This document shows, piece after piece, positions 7,456-15,308 of a DNA stretch of 22,019 nt. Source of the DNA: Bacteroidota bacterium (GTDB taxonomy: Bacteria; Bacteroidota; Bacteroidia; Flavobacteriales; Weeksellaceae); the NCBI GenBank assembly GCA_023399595.1, contig JAEWOR010000015.1, positions 1-22,019 of the forward strand. Direction: 5' to 3'. Every line of letters starts with the position of its first letter. Within the stretch, counting starts at the first letter, position 1. The position numbers and the translations under genes were made by a program. The notes under the pieces were generated by a model. The model had not been told where the DNA came from. It ran no database searches and worked only from the letters and a program-made list of their open reading frames with translations.

Positions 7456-8943
7456 TTATTTTTTCATACTTCCAGTTTCATTGAATCTTAAATGCCAACT
7501 AAAAGATTCTCCTAAAAGGTGTGGAGTGTGTCCTCCTTTTTCACATGCTCTATCGAAATACGATTGCAATTCATCTTTATAATCTGGATGAACGCAATTG
7601 TCAATAATTTTCTGAGCTCTTTCTCTTGGAGCCAATCCTCTTAAATCTGCTAAACCAACATCTGTAACAAGAATATCTACATCGTGTTCCGTATGATCTG
7701 TATGAGAAACCATTGGGAGAACATGCGAAATTTTATTGTCTTTAGACGCTGCCTGAGTTACGAAAATACTTAGATAAGCATTTCTTGCAAAGTCTCCAGA
7801 ACCACCAATACCATTCATGATTTTTGTTCCACCAATATGCGTAGAATTTACATTTCCGTAAATATCAAACTCGATAGCAGTATTAATGGCGATAATTCCT
7901 AATCTTCTAATTAAACCAGGAGTGTTAGAAATATTTTGAGGTCTTAAAACAATTTTCTCTCTGTATTTTTGAAGGTTTCCGATAACTCTTTCGTAACACT
8001 TTTCAGAAACGGTGATGGAAGATGCAGACGCGAAACTTAATTTTCCAGAATCAATTAAATCGAAAGTACTGTCTTGTAAAACCTCTGAAAACATGGTTAA
8101 ATCGTAGAAATTACTATCCTTAAAACCAGTTAAGACCGCGTTGGCAACTTTTCCAATTCCCGCTTGAATAGGAAGAAGTCTGTCTGTAAGTCTTCCTAAG
8201 CTTACTTCATTTTCAAAGAATTGAAGTAAATGTTGTGCAATAGCTGTGGTTTTTTGGTCGGGTTCTGCAATATCTGCTGGACTATCTTTGATGTCTGTAA
8301 AAACAATAGCCTCAATTTTATTAGGATCCAACGGGATGCTTTTTCTTCCAATTTTGTTCCAAGGAGCAACAATTGGAATAACATTTCTGTACGGATAATT
8401 TTCTGCTTGATAAATATCGTGAATTCCGTAAATTTCTTCTGGAACTTGTGTATTGATTTCAATAATCACTTTTTTAGCCATTGCAGCAAAAGTTACAGAG
8501 TTGCCCACAGAAGTTGTTGGAACAATACTTCCGTCTCTTTCAATATAGGCCGCTTCAATAACCGCAACGTCTAAATGTTGAAGGTTTTTTGTATGAAGAA
8601 GTTCTGCGCTTTCACTTAAATGCTGATCAATAAAAAGGATGTCTCCATTATTAATTTTATTTCTTAAAATAGGATCAGCCTGAAACGGCATTCTTTTCTT
8701 TAAAACATTGGCTTCGGCTAATTTACCATCAATACCATGTCCTAAAGAAGCTCCGGTCATAAGGGTTATTTTGAGGTCTTCATTTTTTCCTCTTTCGGCT
8801 AATGCAGCAAGTATTGCTTTACTGTCTCCAGCTTTTGTAAATCCACTAGAACCTACCACCATTCCATCTTTAATCAACTTAACAGCTTCTTCTGCTGTTG
8901 TTACTTTTTGGTGTAGATTTTCTAATCTAATTCTCTCTAACAT
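7456..8943 (-). CDS. Succinyl-CoA:acetate CoA-transferase-like protein
   Basis: Class I CoA-transferase of the succinyl-CoA:acetate/acetyl-CoA hydrolase (AarC/Cat1/ACH1) subfamily. At 495 residues it is about 70 longer than its neighbour. The N-terminal motif VVGSSGFTKAGDSKAI (about 29-44) and MTGASLGHGIDGKLA fit this subfamily. The probable thioester-forming Glu287 is in MFSEVLQDSTFDLID. The C-terminal CoA-binding loop is GIGGSGDFARNAYLSIFVT. Known relatives move CoA between succinyl-CoA and acetate in the TCA cycle or in acetate use; acceptance of acetoacetate is possible but unproven. It lies between hmgA and the second CoA-transferase, is preceded by the hmgA terminator and a tandem/inverted repeat, and is followed by its own terminator. 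Confidence 0.92.
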   Translation of the reverse strand: MLERIRLENLHQKVTTAEEAVKLIKDGMVVGSSGFTKAGDSKAILAALAERGKNEDLKITLMTGASLGHGIDGKLAEANVLKKRMPFQADPILRNKINNGDILFIDQHLSESAELLHTKNLQHLDVAVIEAAYIERDGSIVPTTSVGNSVTFAAMAKKVIIEINTQVPEEIYGIHDIYQAENYPYRNVIPIVAPWNKIGRKSIPLDPNKIEAIVFTDIKDSPADIAEPDQKTTAIAQHLLQFFENEVSLGRLTDRLLPIQAGIGKVANAVLTGFKDSNFYDLTMFSEVLQDSTFDLIDSGKLSFASASSITVSEKCYERVIGNLQKYREKIVLRPQNISNTPGLIRRLGIIAINTAIEFDIYGNVNSTHIGGTKIMNGIGGSGDFARNAYLSIFVTQAASKDNKISHVLPMVSHTDHTEHDVDILVTDVGLADLRGLAPRERAQKIIDNCVHPDYKDELQSYFDRACEKGGHTPHLLGESFSWHLRFNETGSMKK

Positions 8944-8960
8944 GTATTCTTGATTTAATT

Positions 8961-8986
8961 CAAACCGTTATCACAAACGGTTATCC
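8961..8986. promoter_or_regulatory. Tandem plus inverted repeat before the CoA-transferase gene, possible operator
   Basis: Two abutting 13-bp units, CAAACCGTTATCA (8961-8973) and CAAACGGTTATCC (8974-8986), agree at 11 of 13 positions. One of the two changes turns the core into an inverted pair: AACCGTT (8963-8969) and AACGGTT (8976-8982). The element lies 18-43 bp before the start codon at 8943 and after the hmgA terminator. This is the place for an operator or 5' UTR hairpin. No exact TAnnTTTG box was found nearby, although each unit reads TA-N4-TTTG on the - strand. Confidence 0.5.
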
Positions 8987-9002
8987 CTATATTTAAAAAC
9001 TA

Positions 9003-9033
9003 CAAAAGATGCTTTATTATACTAAAGCATCTT
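9003..9033 (-). terminator. Terminator of hmgA
   Basis: A perfect 11-bp stem AAGATGCTTTA / TAAAGCATCTT (9006-9016 with 9023-9033) surrounds a 6-nt loop. On the - strand TTTTG follows. It lies 19 bp after the hmgA stop at 9053. Confidence 0.85.
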
Positions 9034-9052
9034 CTGTACTATGTTGTATGTA

Positions 9053-10240
9053 TTATTCTTGTGAACGGTCTTTTATACTGTGATCTTGGTCGTCTAGCCA
9101 AGAAGTTAAGTAAGAAGGGTCTTCTACCTTCATCGCTTCTTCTGTAATTTGCAAAGGTCTGAAAGGGTCTACCATTACGGCATATTCCTCCGTTTCTTTT
9201 ACTCCAATACTTCTTTCCATTGCTCCTGGATGTGGACCATGAACAATTCCTCCTGGGTGAAGTGTAAAATCCATTAAATCGATATGATTTCGGCTCATAA
9301 AATCACCTTCCGTATAGAAGAGAACTTCATCAGAATCGATATTTGAATGGTTATAAGGTGCAGGAATAGCTTGAGGATGATAATCGAAAAGTCTTGCCAC
9401 AAAAGAGCAAACTACAAAATTATGACCTTCAAAATTCTGATGCACTGGAGGTGGTTGATGAACTCTACCCGTAATTGGTTCGAAATCTTTAATATTGAAC
9501 TTAAATGGATAGAAGAAACCATCCCAACCTACCACATCAAAAGGATGGGTAGCATATATAAAATCAGTAATCTGATTTTCTTTTTTTACTTTAATTAAAA
9601 ATTCACCTTTTTCGTCAACAGGTTCTTTGTAAATAGGTGCTACAATATCTCTTTCGCAGAACGGTGAATGTTCTAATAATTGTCCAAACTCGTTTCTGTA
9701 ACGTTTTGGAGTGTAAATAGGTGAGTGGCTTTCTAAAAAGAAAATTGCATTGTCTTCTGAATCTAACTCCACCTGATAAATAGTTCCTCTAGGAATAATT
9801 AAATAATCCCCTTTTTCAAATGGAAGGTCACCTACAAAAGTTTTTAGCGTTCCCGTTCCTTCATGAATGAACAAAAGCTCGTCGCACTCGGCATTTTTAT
9901 AGAAATAATCTGTAGATTTTCTAGGTTTTGCCAATCCCATTTTAAGGTCGTTGTTCAGAAGAAGAACTTTTCTACTCTCAAGAAAATCGTTTTCAGGACT
10001 AACATTCATCCCTTTGAACATTCTTGGCGCTATGTTTTTAGCAACCGCAATTTTGGGAGTTACATCTTTAGGTTCACCAACACGAATAATTTGTGTAGGA
10101 CGATGAATATGGTATAATAAAGAAGAAATACCGTGAAATCCTTCTGTCCCAAAGAGTTGCTCATAATAAAACTTGTCTTCTGGAGATTTAAAAACAGTAT
10201 GTCTTTTGTGGGGAATATTACCCAATTTTTCGTACCTCAT
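9053..10240 (-). CDS. hmgA: Homogentisate 1,2-dioxygenase
   Basis: Fe(II) ring-cleaving dioxygenase that opens homogentisate to maleylacetoacetate, the step between HPPD and FAH. Two cupin-like halves are visible: an N-terminal beta-sandwich with DELLFIHEGTGTLKTFVGDLPFEKGDYLIIPRGT (about 120-153), and a C-terminal half with YATHPFDVVGWDGFFYPF (about 229-246). Probable iron ligands are His298 and Glu305 in PYNHSNIDSDEVLFYTEGD, and His334 in HPGGIVHGPHPG. The length of 395 is shorter than the proteobacterial/animal enzymes (about 430-445) but the core is complete. A -7 box lies 20 bp before the start codon and a hairpin terminator follows, so it appears monocistronic. No maleylacetoacetate isomerase gene follows. 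Confidence 0.95.
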   Translation of the reverse strand: MRYEKLGNIPHKRHTVFKSPEDKFYYEQLFGTEGFHGISSLLYHIHRPTQIIRVGEPKDVTPKIAVAKNIAPRMFKGMNVSPENDFLESRKVLLLNNDLKMGLAKPRKSTDYFYKNAECDELLFIHEGTGTLKTFVGDLPFEKGDYLIIPRGTIYQVELDSEDNAIFFLESHSPIYTPKRYRNEFGQLLEHSPFCERDIVAPIYKEPVDEKGEFLIKVKKENQITDFIYATHPFDVVGWDGFFYPFKFNIKDFEPITGRVHQPPPVHQNFEGHNFVVCSFVARLFDYHPQAIPAPYNHSNIDSDEVLFYTEGDFMSRNHIDLMDFTLHPGGIVHGPHPGAMERSIGVKETEEYAVMVDPFRPLQITEEAMKVEDPSYLTSWLDDQDHSIKDRSQE

Positions 10241-10260
10241 GAGAAATGGTTTATTTCGTT

Positions 10261-10268
10261 CAAATTTA
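10261..10268 (-). promoter_or_regulatory. Promoter -7 box for hmgA
   Basis: On the - strand this reads TAAATTTG (TAnnTTTG). Transcription would start near 10257, giving a leader of about 16 nt before the ATG at 10240. No clear -33 TTG is seen at the usual distance. Confidence 0.55.
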
Positions 10269-10356
10269 CAAAAAATTACTAATTTTTTCGATTTGTTACA
10301 TCAATCCTTTGAGTTGAAAAAATTTACTGTAATATCTGTAATGGAAAGTAGATAAG

Positions 10357-10397
10357 AAAAAAGCAACCCTAATTTGATATTTAAGGTTACTTTTTTT
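10357..10397 (-). terminator. Terminator of mpl
   Basis: The arms 10357-10372 and 10381-10396 pair almost completely around an 8-nt loop. The two imperfect positions are C.A on the + strand but U.G wobbles in - strand RNA, so the hairpin fits - strand transcription from the gene ending at 10413. A T-run follows on that strand. Confidence 0.82.
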
Positions 10398-10412
10398 AGT
10401 TTTTATTGATTT

Positions 10413-11750
10413 TTATTTTGTTAAATCTAATCCCCCAAAGTTACCAGAACTCATCATGAGATAGACGTTTTGTGCTTTGTCCAAAGTATCCCAATATTGG
10501 TGAAGATCTTCAGCATTGGTGAATACTAATAAATTTTCGTTTTTAAATTTTTGCTTAATAAACTCTGGAGAAATAGGCTCCATTCTTTTTATTTTCAAAG
10601 CATCTTCGGAATAGAAAACAATAGCGTGGTCTAATCCATCCATCGCATGATCGTATTGCTCCAAAAATACCGGATTCAAACTAGAGTAGGTGTGAAGCTC
10701 TAAGAAACCGTATTTTGTTTTATTAGGATATTGCTCTGCAAAGGCTTTTACTGTTGCTTTTACCTTGCTTGGCGCATGTGCAAAATCTTTAAATAAAGTT
10801 CCGCCGTCTTGTCTTTCTACTTTTTCTAGTCTTTTAGAAGCACCTTTAAAACTCATAATAGCCTCATAGAATTCTTCTTCCATAATGCCGAGTTGTTGAC
10901 AAATACATCTTGCGCCTTCTAAATTTAAAAGATTATGAGCCCCAAAAACAGAAAGAGGAACATCGCCCATTTCGGTTTTTAAGTGAACTATTTCATTAAT
11001 GATTTCGTATTCAGGGGTTTTATAAGGGATTTTTCTGAAATAATTTTCAGCATTTTCAACCACTTTTACCACTTCTTCATCTTCCTCATTGTACACCAAT
11101 ACACCACCAGGAGTAATGGTTGCCACAAATTTTCTGAACTGTTCTATATAATCATCAAAAGTTTTGAAAACATTAATATGATCCCATGCAATCCCAGAAA
11201 TTAAAGCAATATTAGGTTGATACAGCAAAAATTTAGAACGAGGATCCAAAGTTGAAGACAAATATTCATCCCCTTCAAGAATCATAAAATCATTTTGTTC
11301 TGTAATTTTCACCATACAATCGAAACCTTCCAATTGGGCTCCCACCATATAATCAATATCTTTTTGATGGAAATTAAGAACATGCAAAATCATGGAAGTA
11401 ATGGTTGTTTTACCATGAGAACCTCCTATTACGACCCGTGTTTTTTGCTTAGACTGTTCGTATAAAAATTCGGGATAAGAATAAATTTTCAAACCCAATT
11501 CTTTGGCTTTTGCAAGCTCTGGATTGTCGGCATGAGCGTGCATTCCTAAAATTACCGCATCAATATCAGAAGTAATTTTCTCGGGAAACCAACCCATTTC
11601 TGCGGGTAGAATTCCTTTCTTTTCTAATCTGGATTTTGAAGGCTCAAAAATAGCATCATCCGAACCCGTTACTTGGTAGTCTTTATCTTTAAGTGCAATG
11701 GCTAAGTTGTGCATAGCACTCCCACCAATTGCGATGAAATGTGTTCTCAA
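10413..11750 (-). CDS. mpl: Mpl-like UDP-N-acetylmuramate tripeptide ligase (TTG start)
   Basis: Mur-ligase family enzyme, most like Mpl (UDP-N-acetylmuramate:L-alanyl-gamma-D-glutamyl-meso-diaminopimelate ligase). Mpl re-attaches recycled murein tripeptide to UDP-MurNAc in the cytoplasm; MurC is the main alternative. With the TTG start the 445-residue protein opens with the Rossmann segment RTHFIAIGGSAMHNLA, then the ATP P-loop GGSHGKTT (about 109-116), EGDEYLSST, and the C-terminal Mur domain with DFAHAPSKVKATVKA and LHTYSSLN. An in-frame ATG at 11798 would add 16 residues (MLLSYIFSKF...), but those lie upstream of and across the -7 box at 11768-11775. The TTG at 11750 also puts the first residue exactly before the RTHFIAIGG core. 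Divergent from hisS. Confidence 0.85.
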   Translation of the reverse strand: MRTHFIAIGGSAMHNLAIALKDKDYQVTGSDDAIFEPSKSRLEKKGILPAEMGWFPEKITSDIDAVILGMHAHADNPELAKAKELGLKIYSYPEFLYEQSKQKTRVVIGGSHGKTTITSMILHVLNFHQKDIDYMVGAQLEGFDCMVKITEQNDFMILEGDEYLSSTLDPRSKFLLYQPNIALISGIAWDHINVFKTFDDYIEQFRKFVATITPGGVLVYNEEDEEVVKVVENAENYFRKIPYKTPEYEIINEIVHLKTEMGDVPLSVFGAHNLLNLEGARCICQQLGIMEEEFYEAIMSFKGASKRLEKVERQDGGTLFKDFAHAPSKVKATVKAFAEQYPNKTKYGFLELHTYSSLNPVFLEQYDHAMDGLDHAIVFYSEDALKIKRMEPISPEFIKQKFKNENLLVFTNAEDLHQYWDTLDKAQNVYLMMSSGNFGGLDLTK

Positions 11751-11767
11751 TTTTTTTTTGCTTTCTG

Positions 11768-11775
11768 CAAATTTA
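11768..11775 (-). promoter_or_regulatory. Promoter -7 box for mpl, decides the start codon
   Basis: On the - strand this reads TAAATTTG (TAnnTTTG). The transcript should begin near 11764, about 13 nt before the TTG at 11750 and downstream of the alternative ATG at 11798. It therefore supports the TTG start. Confidence 0.55.
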
Positions 11776-11821
11776 GAAAAAATGTATGAGAGCAGCATAG
11801 GCTTAAGTCTTGCTAAATCAT

Positions 11822-11829
11822 TACTTTTG
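11822..11829 (+). promoter_or_regulatory. Promoter -7 box for hisS
   Basis: TACTTTTG matches TAnnTTTG. Transcription would start near 11833 with a leader of about 29 nt before the ATG at 11863. It excludes use of the upstream in-frame ATG at 11698, which lies within mpl. No -33 element is convincing. Confidence 0.5.
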
Positions 11830-11862
11830 TACTTTATTTTAATAATTTACCTTTATAGATAC

Positions 11863-13212
11863 ATGAAACCAAATTTAGCAAAAGGGACAAGGGATTTTAC
11901 AGCACAAGAAGTGGTAAGAAGAAGATATATCATTAATATCTTACAGAAAAATTTTGAAGTTTTTGGGTTTCAACCTTTGGAAACCCCAAGTTTTGAAAAT
12001 CTTTCTACATTAACTGGGAAATACGGTGAAGAAGGAGATCGTTTGATTTTTAAAATCTTAAACTCTGGAGATTATCTTGATAAAATTTCTGATGAAGAAA
12101 TGGGATTGAGAAATCACAAATTTTTAACGCCTAAAATTTCAGATAAAGCACTTCGTTACGACTTAACGGTTCCGTTTGCAAGATTTGTAGCCATGAATCA
12201 TGGGCAAATGACTTTTCCTTTCAAAAGATATCAAATTCAACCTGTTTGGAGAGCCGATCGTCCGCAGAAAGGGAGATTTAGAGAGTTTTACCAATGTGAT
12301 GCCGATGTTGTAGGAAGCGAAAGCCTTTGGCAAGAAGTAGATTTGGTGCAATTGTATTTAAAATCTTTCAAAGAACTTGGTGTTTCCGTAACGATTCATT
12401 TAAACAATAGAAAAATTCTTTCTGGATTGGCGGAATACGCAGGAATTACCGATAAACTTATTGATTTTACCGTGGCTTTAGACAAGCTGGATAAAATTGG
12501 GAAAGAAGGAGTTGTAAAAGAAATGAAAGAAAAAGGCATCTCTGATGTTTCAATTGAAAAATTGGACTTCTTGTTCAGTCAAGGAGAAGATGCACTTCAA
12601 AATCTGTTGGCATTAAAAGAAAGATTTGAAGGCAACGAAATTGGTTTGCAAGGGGTAAATGAATTAGAATTTGTACTTACAAAATCTTTGGATTTAGGTG
12701 TTGATGTTAATAATTTGATGTTTGATATTACTTTAGCCAGAGGTTTAGATTATTATACAGGAGCTATTTTTGAGGTGAAAGCAGACGAAGCGCAAATGGG
12801 ATCCATTGGTGGTGGTGGAAGATATGACAACCTTACCGAAGTTTTTGGCGTGAAAAATATCCCTGGAATTGGAATTTCTTTTGGTTTGGACAGAATTTAT
12901 TTGGTAATGGAAGAATTGAATTTATTCCCAGAAAATGCCAACCAAAAAGTAGAATATTTATTTGCTAATTACGGTGATGCAGAATCTGTAGAAGCTATGA
13001 AGTTAATTGCTAAGTTGAGGCTTAAAAATATTTCGTCTGAATTATACCCTGAAGCAGCAAAACTAAAAAAACAGTTTACTTATGCTGAGAAAAAAGAGAT
13101 TCCTAATATCGTATTTTTAGGTGCAGAAGAAATTTCAAATGCTACGATCACGATTAAAAATTTATTGACAGGTGAACAAAAAACACTTACTCAAGCTGAT
13201 TTTTTACAATAA
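11863..13212 (+). CDS. hisS: Histidyl-tRNA synthetase
   Basis: Class II aminoacyl-tRNA synthetase that charges tRNA-His in the cytoplasm. The 449-residue protein from the ATG at 11863 has motif 1 near 30-55, motif 2 FPFKRYQIQPVWRADRPQKGR (about 118-138), the HisRS-specific RGLDYYTG (293-300) and GGGGRYD (316-322), motif 3 GIGISFGLDRIYLV (about 335-348), and an anticodon-binding domain from about 362 to the end. The open frame runs upstream to 11698, but that part lies inside mpl on the other strand, and MKPNLAKGTRDF is the typical HisRS N-terminus. It is followed after 25 nt by the leucine-rich repeat gene, probably in one transcript ending at 14365-14397. Confidence 0.97.
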   Translation: MKPNLAKGTRDFTAQEVVRRRYIINILQKNFEVFGFQPLETPSFENLSTLTGKYGEEGDRLIFKILNSGDYLDKISDEEMGLRNHKFLTPKISDKALRYDLTVPFARFVAMNHGQMTFPFKRYQIQPVWRADRPQKGRFREFYQCDADVVGSESLWQEVDLVQLYLKSFKELGVSVTIHLNNRKILSGLAEYAGITDKLIDFTVALDKLDKIGKEGVVKEMKEKGISDVSIEKLDFLFSQGEDALQNLLALKERFEGNEIGLQGVNELEFVLTKSLDLGVDVNNLMFDITLARGLDYYTGAIFEVKADEAQMGSIGGGGRYDNLTEVFGVKNIPGIGISFGLDRIYLVMEELNLFPENANQKVEYLFANYGDAESVEAMKLIAKLRLKNISSELYPEAAKLKKQFTYAEKKEIPNIVFLGAEEISNATITIKNLLTGEQKTLTQADFLQ

Positions 13213-13237
13213 ACAATAATATTTTACTCTGAAAAAA

Positions 13238-14317
13238 ATGAAGACAATATTTTCTGCTATTTTCTTTCTTCTTGTATCTGGTACAGTTTTTTCGCAATAT
13301 CATGAGATGCCACCACCACCGCCACCAGCTCAAGATCTCAGTAAGGAATCTGAAACTGTTCGTTTAACTAAAATCAGCGAATTTCCAAAACAAATTTTTG
13401 GTTGGAATGTTAAACAATTAATCATTTCGGAGAGCGATAATCTAAAAGAAATTCCCAAAGAAATAGGAAATTTTAAGAACTTAAATTATTTCCTTATAAC
13501 TGGAGGACATCAGATAACAAAGTTTCCAAAAGAATTTACTTCTTTAAAAAACATAAAAAAACTGAGTTTGCATAACTTTAGAACCGAGCAAATTCCTGTA
13601 GAACTTTTCAATCTTTCGGGTGTACAAGAGTTTGAATATTTTACGTATTCTTACTTTACATTCCCTAAAGAATTAGGGAAATTTAAAGATCTTACGAAGC
13701 TTATTTTGTCTAGAGGAACTGTAAGAAGAGAAGGTGATATGACTAAAAAAGAAGGAAATAATTTACCTTCGAGCATTAAGTCTATGAAGAAATTGGAGGA
13801 ATTTTCTGCATCTTCTAATTTAATGACGGAACTTCCTTCAGAAATAGGCTCTTTAAGTATGCTGAAAGATGTAAGCTTGTCCAACAATCTTCTTAGTAAA
13901 TTGCCGAATACTTTTTCTCAACTTCAAAACCTTAAAACTTTGACTTTGTCTAACAATAAATTCACGGTTTTTCCTAAAGAGCTGTATGAGTTGCAAAGTT
14001 TGACAAGGATAGATATTTATGAAAATCAAATTGATACTTTTCCGCAGGGAGCAGAAAAAATGAAGAGTTTGATAGGTTTGTTTATCAATAAAAATAAAAT
14101 ATCTGAAAATGCTTTGAAAGAAATTTATAAAATCCCGAATTTAGAAGTTTTAGACCTTGGAGATTGTCAGTTAAAATCTTTTCCACCAGGAATAGAGCAG
14201 ATGAAAAAGATTAAAAAAATATATGTACAGGGCAATTTTATTCCTCAATCTGAAGTGGATAGAGCGCAAAGGTTACTTCCTCCAGGAGCGAGAATTGTAA
14301 ACGTAAAAATGTATTAA
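13238..14317 (+). CDS. Secreted leucine-rich repeat protein
   Basis: Exported protein with a Sec signal peptide (MKTIFSAIFFLLVSGTVFSQ, cleavage near residue 20), a short proline run (PPPPPP, about 26-31) and then leucine-rich repeats over most of the chain (about 55-345). Clear repeat units of about 23 residues read like LKDVSLSNNLLSKLPNTFSQ, LKTLTLSNNKFTVFPKELYE and LEVLDLGDCQLKSFPPGIEQ, the type common in bacterial and plant LRR proteins. It has no lipobox, no membrane anchor and no evident Type IX C-terminal domain, so it is probably periplasmic. LRRs bind other proteins; the partner is unknown. The 25-nt gap to hisS suggests read-through from that gene. It ends before a + strand terminator. 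Confidence 0.88.
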   Translation: MKTIFSAIFFLLVSGTVFSQYHEMPPPPPPAQDLSKESETVRLTKISEFPKQIFGWNVKQLIISESDNLKEIPKEIGNFKNLNYFLITGGHQITKFPKEFTSLKNIKKLSLHNFRTEQIPVELFNLSGVQEFEYFTYSYFTFPKELGKFKDLTKLILSRGTVRREGDMTKKEGNNLPSSIKSMKKLEEFSASSNLMTELPSEIGSLSMLKDVSLSNNLLSKLPNTFSQLQNLKTLTLSNNKFTVFPKELYELQSLTRIDIYENQIDTFPQGAEKMKSLIGLFINKNKISENALKEIYKIPNLEVLDLGDCQLKSFPPGIEQMKKIKKIYVQGNFIPQSEVDRAQRLLPPGARIVNVKMY

Positions 14318-14364
14318 TTTTTATAGAAATAAGGTTAAGCACTTATTTTCAATATTTAAAAAAC

Positions 14365-14397
14365 AAAAAGGCATAAATTAATTTTATGTCTTTTTTT
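14365..14397 (+). terminator. Terminator of hisS-LRR unit
   Basis: Arms AAAAAGGCATAAA (14365-14377) and TTTATGTCTTTTT (14383-14395) form a 13-bp stem around a 5-nt loop. The single non-Watson-Crick pair is G.U in + strand RNA. A T-run continues to 14397. Confidence 0.82.
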
Positions 14398-14502
14398 GTG
14401 CTGATAAGTGAATTTAAATTGAATGTCATCAATAACAATTTGTAAAAAAAGATGGTAAAGTATATTCAATATTCATTATTTTTAAAACAATAGACGTAAA
14501 AA

Positions 14503-15306
14503 ATGGATTTTAAAAATAAAAATGTTTTAATAACAGGAGGAGCCTCAGGAATTGGGAAAATAATGGTGAGAAAATCTTTGGAAAGAGGAGCTCAGAAAGT
14601 CATCGTTTGGGATATCAATCCAACTGGTTTGGACAGTTTGAAAGCTGAATTTTCTCATTTGGGTGAAGTGGTAAGTTTTGTTGTGGATATTTCCAATTTA
14701 GAATCTATTGTTCATAATGCTGAGTTAACCAAAAAGGAAGTAGGGAAGGTGGATATTCTTATTAATAATGCAGGAATTGTGGTGGGGAAATATTTTCATG
14801 AACATAACCATGCAGAAATTGAGAAAAGTATGTTGATCAACTCTAACGCCTCAATGCACATTAGTCTAGAATTTTTGCCACAAATGATAGCGGAAAACTC
14901 TGGTGCTATTTGTACTATTGCGTCTTCGGCGGGATTAATTTCAAATCCTAAAATGTCTGTTTATGCAGCTTCTAAATGGGCTGCAGTAGGTTGGAGCGAT
15001 AGTTTGAGGTTGGAAATGGAACAGTTGAAAAAAAATATTCAGTTGACAACCATAATGCCTTTTTACATTAATACAGGAATGTTTGATGGGGTGAAATCTA
15101 AACTTTTACCCATTCTAGAACCAGAATCTGCTTCTGAAAAAATAATGAAAGCCATAGAAGCGAAAAAGAAAATGCTTGCAATGCCCATGCCTTATTGGTT
15201 TATAAGATTTTCGCAAGGAATTTTACCGCTTTCAGTTTTTGATTGGGTGATGAGAAATGTATTTGGAATTTATGATGGTATGAAAGAATTTACGGGAAGA
15301 AAATAA
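14503..15306 (+). CDS. Short-chain dehydrogenase/reductase (SDR family)
   Basis: Classical SDR oxidoreductase using NAD(P). Visible motifs are the dinucleotide loop TGGASGIG (11-18), Asp37 after the second strand (which favours NAD over NADP), Asp62, NNAG (88-91), and the catalytic Ser141, Tyr154 and Lys158 in YAASKWA. The C-terminal part (PMPYWFIRFSQGILPLSVFDWVMRNVFGI) is hydrophobic and resembles SDRs acting on lipophilic alcohols such as the retinol/17-beta-hydroxysteroid dehydrogenase-like group; the substrate is unknown. The gene stands alone. A weak promoter-like pair TTTG (14439-14442) and TATATTCA (14461-14468) precedes it. Its stop is only 2 bp from the convergent anmK stop, with no terminator between. 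Confidence 0.93.
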   Translation: MDFKNKNVLITGGASGIGKIMVRKSLERGAQKVIVWDINPTGLDSLKAEFSHLGEVVSFVVDISNLESIVHNAELTKKEVGKVDILINNAGIVVGKYFHEHNHAEIEKSMLINSNASMHISLEFLPQMIAENSGAICTIASSAGLISNPKMSVYAASKWAAVGWSDSLRLEMEQLKKNIQLTTIMPFYINTGMFDGVKSKLLPILEPESASEKIMKAIEAKKKMLAMPMPYWFIRFSQGILPLSVFDWVMRNVFGIYDGMKEFTGRK

Positions 15307-15308
15307 AT

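Noticed and set aside
8230..8574. 114-codon open frame on the + strand
   Set aside because: It lies within the 495-residue CoA-transferase gene; the Cys/Asn/Phe-rich translation is what antisense of this A+T-rich gene would give.
11698..11862. In-frame 55-residue N-terminal extension of hisS
   Set aside because: It overlaps the mpl gene and the divergent promoter region, and the standard HisRS N-terminus begins at the ATG at 11863.
13313..13330. CCACCACCACCGCCACCA short repeat
   Set aside because: It is simply the codons of the proline run in the LRR protein, not a separate repeat element.
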